Shown here: piece after piece, positions 1-7,951 of the stretch
Position numbering within the stretch: position 1 is the stretch's first letter
Layout: each line of letters opens with the position of its first letter
NCBI GenBank assembly: GCA_030641535.1
Contig: DAOWHG010000060.1
Coordinates: 1 to 11,640, forward strand
Reading direction: 5' to 3'
Length of the DNA: 11,640 bases
DNA from: Mycoplasmatota bacterium
GTDB lineage: Bacteria > Bacillota_I > Bacilli_A > Izemoplasmatales > Izemoplasmataceae
Translations under genes and position numbers: made by a program
Notes under the pieces: model-generated
What the model saw: the letters and a program-made list of their open reading frames with translations, nothing else
Told to the model about the DNA's origin: nothing
The model's database searches: none

Positions 1-1623
1 ATAAATTGTTTTATTGTTTTTATATGTTACAAAGCTGTTGATTCTTCCGGGAACTTTCTTCAAATATCGAACTTCAAGGTAATCAACAGGGACACTACTA
101 GATTTTTTCATTTTAGAGAAATATGCAGCAAGTTGTGCTGCAGTTCTTATAGTGTTTTCTGAAAGTGGAAGTGTCTTTCTAACAATGACATGACTTCCGG
201 GAGCTTCTTTTGCGTGAAACCATATTTCATTAAATCTTGCAAGCTTATGAGTAATATACTCGTTTTGAATATTGTTCTTACCAACGAGGATTTCAATGCC
301 ATCCTCATCAAAATAAGTATCATAATTTGGTTTCTTCTTTTTCTTTTTAACTACTGTTTTTTTCTTGATGTATTTTTTTTCAATTAACTCATCTTTAATC
401 TCTTCGATATCTTTTAAAGATGAATTTTCAACTTGATGAAGCAACTGTTCGAAATACCTAATTTCGATTAATGCATTCTTAATTTGGGTATTTATGTAAG
501 GAATGCTTGCTTTAAGTTTCTTATATTTTTTAAAATATTTTGCGCTATTCTTTACTGGTGATAATTTCTCATCCAAGTCAATAACAACTTCACTATTAGT
601 GTAGTAGTCAATACAAGTTAAAGATATGTCACCTTTATTGATTTTATTTAGATTTGCTTGAATTAATTCTCCTTTTATTCTTACAGTGTCTCTTTTTTTA
701 GTTTTTGTTAAATCTTTATTTAGTTTTTCAATTTTGTGTTTTGCCTTGATAATTCCATTCTTAATGAATTTAACTAAATCTTTCGATTTCTGTTTAATTA
801 TGTCAATCGTATCTTTTTCATAATAGAAGCGATCTAGTAATTCATTTATACTGTTAAAATGCTTCTGACTACCTAAAATGTGAGTAATATTTGTGTAGTA
901 GAAATATTCTTTATTTGAAGTGACTATTTGTGGATTTGATTCATGTAGAATTTCATCGAAAATATCTTTGATTGGTTTTTTAGAATCGCTAAATCTAAAA
1001 ATTATTTCTCTTGCTATTAGCGGTGAAAAACCAATGAAGTTATTAAGTAAAAATTTCTCATTAATATTTTCAGGATTATCTAAGAATTTATTTCTTTCTT
1101 CAACATTGAAGGGGTTTATCTTATTTGAGATTGGTTCTTGATATATGGCTCCAGGAAAGACCGTTCTCTCTTTATTATCAAATGGCATTACATGTTTAAT
1201 TGCCTCTAATATTTTATTATTTTCATCAGTGATAATGATATTGGAATGTCTACCCATTACTTCAACTATGAATTTTTTTATAACCAAATCACCTAAATCA
1301 TTTCTTGATTGCACGAGAAAAACAATCACACGATCATTTGTGATTTGGTAGATATCCTTAATTATTCCACTCACTAAATGTTTTCTTAAAAACATACAGA
1401 ATGTTGGTGGAGTATCAGGCTTTTCATAAATCATAGTAGTTAAATGAATTCTTGAATAACTTGGAGAATTACTAATTAATAATTGTTTTTTTCCAGTTTT
1501 GGAATTAATAATAAATAGTAAATCGTATTTTGATAATTGGTAAATTTTATTAATTCTCCCAGTATTTAGTGTTTCATATAACTCTTTTGTAATCTTCTTA
1601 ACAATGTTTCCATCAAAACTCAT
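1..1623 (-). CDS. rqcH: RqcH, ribosome quality control NFACT protein (3' end cut by window)
   Basis: RqcH (YloA/FbpA/NEMF/Rqc2 family) binds stalled 50S subunits carrying peptidyl-tRNA and recruits tRNA-Ala to add C-terminal alanine tails that mark the nascent chain for degradation. My translation from the ATG at 1623-1621 gives 541 open residues; the family is usually about 570, so roughly 30 residues are missing beyond base 1. The NFACT-N domain is at the start, with the family Asp-Arg pair exactly at D97-R98 (ITNDRVIV) and the EVMGRHSNIII motif near 121. A Lys-rich helical middle region contains a run of six Lys at 426-431. The NFACT-R domain follows from about 433, with ILVGKNN and IWFHAKEAPGSHV (W468-H478). 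A GGTGAT ribosome site lies at 1628-1633. The older name fibronectin-binding protein is misleading. The gene is divergent from gmk, and rqcH-gmk-rpoZ proximity is also known in Bacillus. Confidence 0.93.
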   Translation of the reverse strand, partial: MSFDGNIVKKITKELYETLNTGRINKIYQLSKYDLLFIINSKTGKKQLLISNSPSYSRIHLTTMIYEKPDTPPTFCMFLRKHLVSGIIKDIYQITNDRVIVFLVQSRNDLGDLVIKKFIVEVMGRHSNIIITDENNKILEAIKHVMPFDNKERTVFPGAIYQEPISNKINPFNVEERNKFLDNPENINEKFLLNNFIGFSPLIAREIIFRFSDSKKPIKDIFDEILHESNPQIVTSNKEYFYYTNITHILGSQKHFNSINELLDRFYYEKDTIDIIKQKSKDLVKFIKNGIIKAKHKIEKLNKDLTKTKKRDTVRIKGELIQANLNKINKGDISLTCIDYYTNSEVVIDLDEKLSPVKNSAKYFKKYKKLKASIPYINTQIKNALIEIRYFEQLLHQVENSSLKDIEEIKDELIEKKYIKKKTVVKKKKKKPNYDTYFDEDGIEILVGKNNIQNEYITHKLARFNEIWFHAKEAPGSHVIVRKTLPLSENTIRTAAQLAAYFSKMKKSSSVPVDYLEVRYLKKVPGRINSFVTYKNNKTIY

Positions 1624-1639
1624 AGTTATCACCGAAATA

Positions 1640-1648
1640 ATTATAACA
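1640..1648 (-). promoter_or_regulatory. rqcH extended -10 promoter element
   Basis: On the minus strand TGTTATAAT reads as an extended -10 (TG-n-TATAAT). No good -35 lies 17 bases upstream, where there is only a T-run. Transcription starting about 7 bases downstream would give a leader of only about 10 bases, barely including the GGTGAT ribosome site. Confidence 0.5.
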
Positions 1649-1688
1649 TAATTCAAAAAAATAAAAAAAATGTTTTCAAATACTTACA

Positions 1689-1717
1689 TTTACTATTTAA
1701 AAGTGTTATGATATAAG
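1689..1717 (+). promoter_or_regulatory. gmk-rpoZ promoter
   Basis: A -35 TTTACT (1689-1694), a 17-base spacer and a -10 TATAAG (1712-1717) preceded by TG at 1709-1710, so an extended -10. This is the only good candidate between the divergent rqcH start and gmk. Start site inferred near 1724. Confidence 0.6.
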
Positions 1718-1725
1718 ATAAATAA

Positions 1726-1744
1726 TATATATAGTCTATATATA
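1726..1744. repeat. 19-base perfect dyad in the gmk leader
   Basis: Arms 1726-1734 and 1736-1744 are perfect inverted repeats of nine bases around the single base 1735 (core ATATAGTCTATAT). It sits just after the -10 and touches the ribosome binding site. It could be an operator or a weak AT-rich RNA hairpin, or chance in AT-rich DNA. Confidence 0.4.
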
Positions 1745-1761
1745 AAGGAGGGACATTCTAA

Positions 1762-2382
1762 ATGAAACTCAATGAACATGGGTTATTAGTAATTATAAGC
1801 GGTCCTTCTGGAGTTGGAAAAGGAACCGTTAGAAAAGCTTTATTTGAAATGGAAGGTCACGATTTAGTATATTCAATTTCAATGACAACAAGAGAACCAA
1901 GAGAAGGCGAAATTGATGGGATTGATTACTTTTTTGTTTCAGTAGAAGAGTTTGAAAAGCGAATAAAAGAAGGCAAATTCTTAGAATACGCAAAATTTGT
2001 TGGAAATTATTATGGAACACCTAGTGATAAAATTGATGAACAACTTGAAAAAGGAAAAGAAGTTGTTTTAGAGATTGAGGTACAAGGTGCTAACCAAGTA
2101 CGTGAAAAAGCGAAGGATGGAGTTTTTATATTTATTGCTCCACCTAATAAAGAAGCTTTATACAGAAGGTTACTAAGAAGAGGTACTGAAAATCCAAAGT
2201 CTATTCAAAATAGAATGGATAAAGCAGACCGAGAATTTCCATTAGCTCATCAATATGACTATATAGTAGTAAACGACGAAGTTACAAATGCTGCGGATAG
2301 AATTATGGCAATTATCCGTGCTGAACATGCGAAAACTGAAAGATCAATATATAAATACAAAGAAATGTTGGAGGTTAAATAG
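1762..2382 (+). CDS. gmk: Guanylate kinase
   Basis: Cytosolic guanylate kinase converts GMP and ATP to GDP and ADP, the required step between GMP (made or salvaged) and GTP/dGTP. The 206-residue length is normal for bacterial Gmk. The P-loop GPSGVGKGT is at residues 14-22. The GMP-binding segment starts at S40 (SMTTREPREGE, with R44, R47, E50), followed by DYFFVS at 55-60 and NYYGTP at 82-87. EIEVQGA at 104-110 and the lid arginines around 136-140 complete the fold. The ATG at 1762 has a strong AAAGGAGG ribosome site at 1744-1751. rpoZ follows after two bases, a widespread gmk-rpoZ arrangement in Firmicutes. In Firmicutes Gmk is a target of (p)ppGpp; whether that holds here cannot be read from the sequence. 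Confidence 0.97.
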   Translation: MKLNEHGLLVIISGPSGVGKGTVRKALFEMEGHDLVYSISMTTREPREGEIDGIDYFFVSVEEFEKRIKEGKFLEYAKFVGNYYGTPSDKIDEQLEKGKEVVLEIEVQGANQVREKAKDGVFIFIAPPNKEALYRRLLRRGTENPKSIQNRMDKADREFPLAHQYDYIVVNDEVTNAADRIMAIIRAEHAKTERSIYKYKEMLEVK

Positions 2383-2384
2383 AT

Positions 2385-2603
2385 ATGAGAAACAAAGAGG
2401 GTTTACGTTATCCATCAATTGATAACTTATTAACTAAAATAGATTCAAAATATAAATTAGCTTATGCATCAGCAAAAAGAGCTAAAATTATAAAAGAAGA
2501 TGATTATACTGCGATTGACCCAAAATGCAGTAAACCAGTCGGTATTGCATTAGAAGAAATACTAGAGGGAAAAGTTCAAATTGACTTTGAAGAAAACAAG
2601 TAG
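2385..2603 (+). CDS. rpoZ: DNA-directed RNA polymerase omega subunit
   Basis: Omega is the small subunit that binds the beta' C-terminus and helps assemble and stabilise RNA polymerase. The protein is 72 residues, close to the 67 or so in Bacillus. Family features are YPSIDNLLTKIDSKYKLAYA near residues 9-28, ASAKRAK at 28-34 and VGIALEEILEGKV at 52-64. Its ribosome site GGAGG (2370-2374) lies inside the last codons of gmk and only two bases separate the genes, so the two are co-transcribed and probably translationally coupled. The TAG stop lies inside the following terminator hairpin. In Bacillus coaBC and priA follow; here the operon ends instead. Confidence 0.93.
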   Translation: MRNKEGLRYPSIDNLLTKIDSKYKLAYASAKRAKIIKEDDYTAIDPKCSKPVGIALEEILEGKVQIDFEENK

Positions 2604-2623
2604 AATTCATTCTACTTTTTTTT
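2599..2623 (+). terminator. Rho-independent terminator of gmk-rpoZ
   Basis: Stem AGTAGAA (2599-2605) pairs with TTCTACT (2610-2616) around a four-base loop, followed by an eight-T run (2616-2623). The rpoZ stop codon is part of the left arm. The stem is short, so read-through towards polC is possible. Confidence 0.7.
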
Positions 2624-2651
2624 ATTTAATCAAGAAAATGACCTCAATATA

Positions 2652-2660
2652 TGATATAAT
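2652..2660 (+). promoter_or_regulatory. polC promoter, extended -10
   Basis: TGATATAAT gives a perfect TATAAT (2655-2660) with the extended TG at 2652-2653. The -35 at the expected distance (AAGAAA, 2632-2637) is poor, as is typical of extended -10 promoters. The predicted start near 2667 leaves a leader of about 27 bases containing the GGAG ribosome site at 2682-2685. Confidence 0.65.
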
Positions 2661-2693
2661 TATTTGTAGAAATTAGATTTTGGAGTTGACATC

Positions 2694-5600
2694 ATGAATG
2701 ACAAATTAATGAAACTTTTAGAACTACTAGATTTACTAGATGAAATCAAAATTTACGATGGAAAATTGAATGGAATTACCGTGAATAAAGCCGACAATAG
2801 TTGGTTTTTTGATATTGAATTTGAGAATGCATTAGAAATTGAGTACTTTCTAAAATTTGTTGAGAGGTTAGAATCTTTACCAAAAAAATTAGATTATATA
2901 ACTAAAACAGCTTATAAAATTACTTACTTAAACAATGACTATTCTCAACTATCTGAATATTATGATTACATCTTAAGAAAATTGACTAAGGTGAAACCAA
3001 GGTTTAGTTCGATTTTGGATTTTGAAACTGATATAAAAGGAAACCGTCTTGAAATAATTTGCCCTAAAGATGGAACTTTTGTGACTGATTTATTATATGA
3101 ACTTAAATCTGAATTAATCAAGGTTGGATTTGATGCTACATTGGCTACGAGGATTTCAATTGATAGACCTTTGATTAAAGATAGAATGATTAAAAAAACA
3201 CAAGAATTCTTAAATGAAGTTACTCAAAATTTTGAATTATCGGTTGAAGATAATGTTTTTATAGGATTTAACGATAATGTAATTAGAAATGTTAAGCATA
3301 AGATTTCAGATATTCCAGTATCAGAAAATGATTTACTTGAATATAAATCAGTTGAAGAAAAAGCTTTTTTCACTTTTGAAGGAGAAATTGTCAGTTTTGA
3401 ATACCGTAAAATTGGTGGGAAAACAAACCTATTTACTTTTATTGTGAGTGATCAAGAAGATAGTGTTTATGTTAAAAAGTTCGCTAGAGAAGAAGTTGAG
3501 ATTGATTTCTTAAATGGAACTAAAATAGGTATGGGAATAAAAGTAGCAGGACATGCTGCATTTGATAAATTTAGTGATGAGGTTACAATAACTGCAACAG
3601 TTATTCAAAGAACTAAATTTGTTAATATTAAAGACTTTCGAAAAGACTTGGAAAAAGATAAAAGAGTAGAACTACATCTTCATTCCAAAATGTCTACATT
3701 AGATGGAATAACTGCTATCAAAGATTACGTTGATACTGCTAAAAAATGGGGACATAAAGCAATAGCTTTAACTGATCATGCAAATGTTCAATCTTTCCCA
3801 GATTTCTATAAAGCAACTAAAGATAGAAGCATTAAGCCAATCTATGGAGTTGAATTAACATTCATAGATGAATTTGATCTTCAAATAGCTAAAGATCCAA
3901 TTGATGTATCATTTGATGATGCAGTGTTTACTGTCTTTGATATTGAAACAACAGGACTATCTGTAAACTTTGATAAGATTATCGAAATCGCAGCTGTGAA
4001 AATTAAGAATAATCATATTATTGAAGAATACCAAACATACGTTAATCCTGAAAGACCACTTTCGGTATTAACTACTAAGATAACTTCAATTAAAAATAGT
4101 GATGTAGCACTAGCTCCCAAAATAGATGAAGTAATAGGTGAATTTAAAGAATTCTTTAAAGGCACAATAATGGTAGCTCATAATGCCCATTTCGATATGG
4201 GATTCATTTATAAAACTCTAAAAGAATTTGAAATATATGATGATGATATGCCTACAATAGATACACTCCAAATAGCAAGAAACTGTTATGGAGACAAATT
4301 AAAAAGATTTAATTTAAAAGCTGTTTCAAGATATTTTAAAGTTGAGCTTGTCCAGCATCACCGTGCAATATACGATACAAGAGCGACGGCCGATATATTC
4401 TTACATATGTTAAGAGATGCGAGAAAATTAGGAATCAATAACGTTATTGATTTTAATCAGTTATCACTTAAGACTGATGCATATAAATATGCTATACCTA
4501 AACATATAAATTTATTAGTTAAGAATGAAGTTGGATTGAAGAATTTGTTTAGAATTGTAAGTATTGCAAATACTGAGAATTTCTTTAGAGAAGCAAGACT
4601 TCTAAAAAGTGTCTTAGATAAAAATAGAGAAGGACTTATAATTGGTAGCGGATGTATGAATAGCTACTTCTTTGAAACTGCCAAAAATAAAAGTTATGAA
4701 GAGTTATTAGAAAAAGCAAAATATTTTGATTATTTAGAAATTCAACCTTTATCTGATTTTGCTCATTTAGAAGAAGACATGGACAATGCTTTAGAAATTA
4801 TTGAGGAAACAATTAAGAAAATTATTAAAGCAGGTAAAGAATTAAATATCCCTGTCGTAGCAACTGGTGATGTTCATCACTTGTTAGAAGAAGATAAAAG
4901 ATATCGTGCTATTTATACTCAAACACCACTTGTTGGTGGAGGGCTTCATCCTTTATCAAGATATGATGATATCCCAAGTCAATATTTTAGATCAACTACA
5001 GAAATGCTAAATGAATTCTCTTTCTTAGATGATGAAACTAAGCAAGAAGTTGTAGTTAAAAACCCTAATATAATCAATGATCAAATTGAATTTGTTCAAG
5101 CTTTTAAACACCAATTATATGCTCCTACAGATGATTTCTTAGCTTTAGATGGTGTTCCTAGTATTGAAAATAAATTGATTAAAATGGTTAGTGACAAATC
5201 AAAAGAAATTTATGGTACAAACGTTCCTCAAATCGTTAAAGAACGAATTGATAAAGAAATAAAAAGCATCACAGAAAATAAATTCTCAACTGTTTACTAT
5301 ATCTCTCACCTCTTAGTTAAAAAATCTTTAGATGAAGGATATCTAGTAGGAAGTAGAGGAAGTGTTGGTAGTAGTTTAGTAGCTACACTAATGAATATTA
5401 CTGAAGTAAATCCAATGCCTCCACATTATGTTTGTCCAAAATGTCATTTCTCATCATTTAAAATGACAAATGAAGAGAAGATTAGATATGGATTGAATGA
5501 TGACGAAATTAGACTTCAATCATTATTAGATAAAGTTGAAAGCGGATTCGATTTACCAACAGAATCATGTCCGAAATGTGATGAAACAATGATTAAAGAT

Positions 5601-7142
5601 GGACATTCAATTCCTTTTGAAACTTTCTTAGGTTTTAAAGGAGATAAAGTTCCTGATATTGATTTAAACTTCTCAGGTGACTATCAACCAATTGTTCATG
5701 AATATATTAGACACATCTTTGGCAAAGATAGAACATTCAGAGCTGGAACTATTTCAACTGTAGCTGAAAAAACTGCTTTTGGATATGTTAAAGGTTATAT
5801 TGAGAAGAAAAATGTTACAATGCGAAAAGCAGAAATTGAAAGAAGAGCCTCACATATTACCGGAGTAAAAAGATCAACAGGACAACATCCTGGTGGGATT
5901 GTTGTTGTGCCTAACTATAAAGAAATAATTGATATTACTCCTGTTCAATTCCCAGCTGATGATACAGAATCTAGTTGGATGACAACTCATTTTGATTATC
6001 ATTCATTTGAAGATAATCTATTTAAATTGGATGTACTAGGACATGATGATCCAACTATGATTCGTTATTTAATGGATCATGTTAAAAAGAATCCTTTAGA
6101 TTTCCCTTTTACTGAAGCAACAGAAATTCCGCTAGACGATTCTGATGTTTATAAATTATTAAATTCTACTGAAATTATTGGACTTACTCCAAATGATATA
6201 AACAGTGAAGTAGCGAGCTATGGTATTCCGGAAATGGGTACAAATTTCGTAAGAGGAATGTTAAGAGATTCTAGACCACAAACATTCTCTGATATCGTTA
6301 AGATTTCAGGACTAAGTCATGGTACTGATGTTTGGTTGAATAATGCAGCTACTCTAGTAACTGGATCTAACCAAAGATTTGGTAAAATACCATTTAAAGA
6401 AGTTATCGGGTGTCGTGATGATATAATGGTGTATTTAATAAACGCTAGAATGCAAGAAGATATTGCTTTTGAAATAGCTGAGTTTATTAGAAAAGGTAAG
6501 CCCAGCACTAATAAAGATGCTTGGGAAGGATATAAATTAATCATGAGACAAAACAAAATACCTGATTGGTATATTTGGAGTTGTGGAAAGATTAAATACA
6601 TGTTCCCAAAAGCACATGCTACAGCCTACGTAATGATGGCTTTACGTATTGCTTGGTTCAAACTATATAAACCAATTCTCTTCTATTCAGCATACTTTAG
6701 TAAAAGAGCAAGTGACTTTGATGTGTATGCATTCATAGGTGGAGAATATGCAATTCAAAAGAAAATGAATGAAATTGATGAAAAAGGAAAATCTGTTAAA
6801 GATACAGAAAAAAGACTATACACTGTATTAGAAATAGCTTTAGAAATGCATAAAAGAGGATTTAAATTCAATAATATTGATATAAATTTATCATCTTCTA
6901 GAGATTTTTTAATTGATGATGACGAGAAATCGTTATTATTACCTTTCATTACAATTGATGGGCTTGGAGATAAAGTAGCCAATTCAATCATTAAAGCTAG
7001 AAAAGAGAAACCTTTCAAATCTAAAGATGATATTAAAGAAAGAACCGGTCTCTCTAAAACATTATTCACAAAACTAGAAATGTTAGATGTTTTTGATGAA
7101 TTACCAGATAATTCACAAATGAATCTATTTGATAATTTTTAA
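2694..7142 (+). CDS. polC: DNA polymerase III alpha subunit, PolC type
   Basis: PolC is the replicative DNA polymerase of low-GC Gram-positives, with its proofreading exonuclease built in. The protein has 1482 residues; Bacillus PolC has about 1437. Order: N-terminal domain (about 1-210), OB fold (about 225-310), first PHP part from about 325 (H328, H330; ALTDHANVQSF), then a DEDDh exonuclease inserted in PHP (D416, E418 in FDIETTG; D501 in AHNAHFD; H556 and D561). The second PHP part includes VATGDVHH. The polymerase core starts with GSRGSVGSS near 887, a four-Cys zinc module (C914, C917, C959, C962), catalytic D988 and D990 in PDIDLNFSG, and TGQHPGG. The C-terminus ends in QMNLF (1475-1479), a beta-clamp-binding motif. 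The ATG at 2694 has GGAG eight bases upstream. In Bacillus polC follows proS; here it follows rpoZ and precedes a BI-1 gene. Confidence 0.98.
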   Translation: MNDKLMKLLELLDLLDEIKIYDGKLNGITVNKADNSWFFDIEFENALEIEYFLKFVERLESLPKKLDYITKTAYKITYLNNDYSQLSEYYDYILRKLTKVKPRFSSILDFETDIKGNRLEIICPKDGTFVTDLLYELKSELIKVGFDATLATRISIDRPLIKDRMIKKTQEFLNEVTQNFELSVEDNVFIGFNDNVIRNVKHKISDIPVSENDLLEYKSVEEKAFFTFEGEIVSFEYRKIGGKTNLFTFIVSDQEDSVYVKKFAREEVEIDFLNGTKIGMGIKVAGHAAFDKFSDEVTITATVIQRTKFVNIKDFRKDLEKDKRVELHLHSKMSTLDGITAIKDYVDTAKKWGHKAIALTDHANVQSFPDFYKATKDRSIKPIYGVELTFIDEFDLQIAKDPIDVSFDDAVFTVFDIETTGLSVNFDKIIEIAAVKIKNNHIIEEYQTYVNPERPLSVLTTKITSIKNSDVALAPKIDEVIGEFKEFFKGTIMVAHNAHFDMGFIYKTLKEFEIYDDDMPTIDTLQIARNCYGDKLKRFNLKAVSRYFKVELVQHHRAIYDTRATADIFLHMLRDARKLGINNVIDFNQLSLKTDAYKYAIPKHINLLVKNEVGLKNLFRIVSIANTENFFREARLLKSVLDKNREGLIIGSGCMNSYFFETAKNKSYEELLEKAKYFDYLEIQPLSDFAHLEEDMDNALEIIEETIKKIIKAGKELNIPVVATGDVHHLLEEDKRYRAIYTQTPLVGGGLHPLSRYDDIPSQYFRSTTEMLNEFSFLDDETKQEVVVKNPNIINDQIEFVQAFKHQLYAPTDDFLALDGVPSIENKLIKMVSDKSKEIYGTNVPQIVKERIDKEIKSITENKFSTVYYISHLLVKKSLDEGYLVGSRGSVGSSLVATLMNITEVNPMPPHYVCPKCHFSSFKMTNEEKIRYGLNDDEIRLQSLLDKVESGFDLPTESCPKCDETMIKDGHSIPFETFLGFKGDKVPDIDLNFSGDYQPIVHEYIRHIFGKDRTFRAGTISTVAEKTAFGYVKGYIEKKNVTMRKAEIERRASHITGVKRSTGQHPGGIVVVPNYKEIIDITPVQFPADDTESSWMTTHFDYHSFEDNLFKLDVLGHDDPTMIRYLMDHVKKNPLDFPFTEATEIPLDDSDVYKLLNSTEIIGLTPNDINSEVASYGIPEMGTNFVRGMLRDSRPQTFSDIVKISGLSHGTDVWLNNAATLVTGSNQRFGKIPFKEVIGCRDDIMVYLINARMQEDIAFEIAEFIRKGKPSTNKDAWEGYKLIMRQNKIPDWYIWSCGKIKYMFPKAHATAYVMMALRIAWFKLYKPILFYSAYFSKRASDFDVYAFIGGEYAIQKKMNEIDEKGKSVKDTEKRLYTVLEIALEMHKRGFKFNNIDINLSSSRDFLIDDDEKSLLLPFITIDGLGDKVANSIIKARKEKPFKSKDDIKERTGLSKTLFTKLEMLDVFDELPDNSQMNLFDNF

Positions 7143-7154
7143 GGAGATGATTTT

Positions 7155-7895
7155 ATGAGATTTAGAGGAGCAAATCCTGTTTATAGTAGAATGGGAGACA
7201 TATATTCAGATAGTGATTATGTAGCAACATATGGTGGTGTAACTCAAAAGACAGGATTACTACTTGCCATTATTTCAATTGTTGCATTATATATAGGATC
7301 AACACTTAATTTCGACGCTAACTTTGGAATGTCGATAGCTACAATTATTGTTGCACCAATAATTGCAATAGTAATGGTAATTCTAGCTCATCGTAATATT
7401 CAATTAGCTTGGATATTTTCATTGGTTTATGCAACTATGGAAGGAATATTCTTAGGATTTATTTCAGCGTTATTCGCTTATTTATATGGATCAGAAATAA
7501 TTACGATGGCATTACTTGCTACATTTGGAGTATTAGCTGGAATGTTATTCCTATATAGCACTGGACTTATAAGAGTTGGAAACTTCTTTAGAAAAGCAAT
7601 GTTTAGTATGTTGCTAGGGTTAATATTTGCTTCACTAATTTTATTCCTGTTGTTCTTCTTAGGTGGAATAGAATCTTTAACTGGAAGCACATTATATTTT
7701 GGAATAGTAGTAATATCAGTTATTGTTTCATCGTTATATTTATTAATAGACTTTGACAATATAACTAATTTAGTAGATGCAGGAGCTTCAAAAGAATACG
7801 AATGGATGCTTTCATTAGGACTTGTAGTTACAATAGTATGGCTTTATATTGAACTATTGAGGTTCATAGCAATAATTTCAGGTAGAAGAAAATAA
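7155..7895 (+). CDS. BAX inhibitor-1/YccA-like 7-TM membrane protein
   Basis: A 246-residue integral membrane protein. It resembles the PF12811-type branch of the BAX inhibitor-1 superfamily, with an N-terminal NPVYSRMG segment, then GGVTQKTGLLLA (27-38). About seven membrane segments follow, near 33-50, 58-78, 82-108, 114-136, 147-171, 180-199 and 218-243. The family-typical LLIDFDNI (D199, D201) and EWMLSLGLVVTIVWLYIELLR (216-236, E233) are present. In the distant relative BsYetJ, paired acidic residues in the last helices control a pH-dependent calcium leak; that this protein does so is inference. The start lies 12 bases after the polC stop, with ribosome site TAAGGAGAT (7140-7148) overlapping that stop, so the two genes are co-transcribed. 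A strong terminator follows. Confidence 0.88.
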   Translation: MRFRGANPVYSRMGDIYSDSDYVATYGGVTQKTGLLLAIISIVALYIGSTLNFDANFGMSIATIIVAPIIAIVMVILAHRNIQLAWIFSLVYATMEGIFLGFISALFAYLYGSEIITMALLATFGVLAGMLFLYSTGLIRVGNFFRKAMFSMLLGLIFASLILFLLFFLGGIESLTGSTLYFGIVVISVIVSSLYLLIDFDNITNLVDAGASKEYEWMLSLGLVVTIVWLYIELLRFIAIISGRRK

Positions 7896-7896
7896 T

Positions 7897-7936
7897 AAAA
7901 GACAAATAATTTCAATCGAAATTATTTGTCTTTTTT
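7897..7936. terminator. Bidirectional terminator between BI-1 gene and aminopeptidase
   Basis: Arms GACAAATAATTTC (7901-7913) and GAAATTATTTGTC (7918-7930) pair perfectly around loop AATC. Flanking AAAA/TTTT extends the stem to 17 base pairs. A six-T tail follows on the plus strand and a four-T tail on the minus strand. It can therefore end both the polC-BI-1 transcript and the convergent aminopeptidase transcript. Confidence 0.9.
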
Positions 7937-7951
7937 ATTTAAACATAAATA

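Noticed and set aside
190..1351. Three small plus-strand open frames (190-387, 920-1141, 1145-1351)
   Set aside because: They are antisense shadows of rqcH, whose minus-strand translation matches the NFACT family from end to end.
1829..2020. Minus-strand open frame of 63 codons inside gmk
   Set aside because: It is a shadow of the conserved GMP-binding region of guanylate kinase.
6317..7069. Open frames of about 95-105 codons on the minus strand inside polC
   Set aside because: They are antisense to highly conserved polymerase sequence, lack ribosome sites and have no recognisable content.
7478..7759. Minus-strand open frame inside the BI-1 gene
   Set aside because: It is opposite a clear seven-helix membrane protein, with no ribosome site and no family resemblance.
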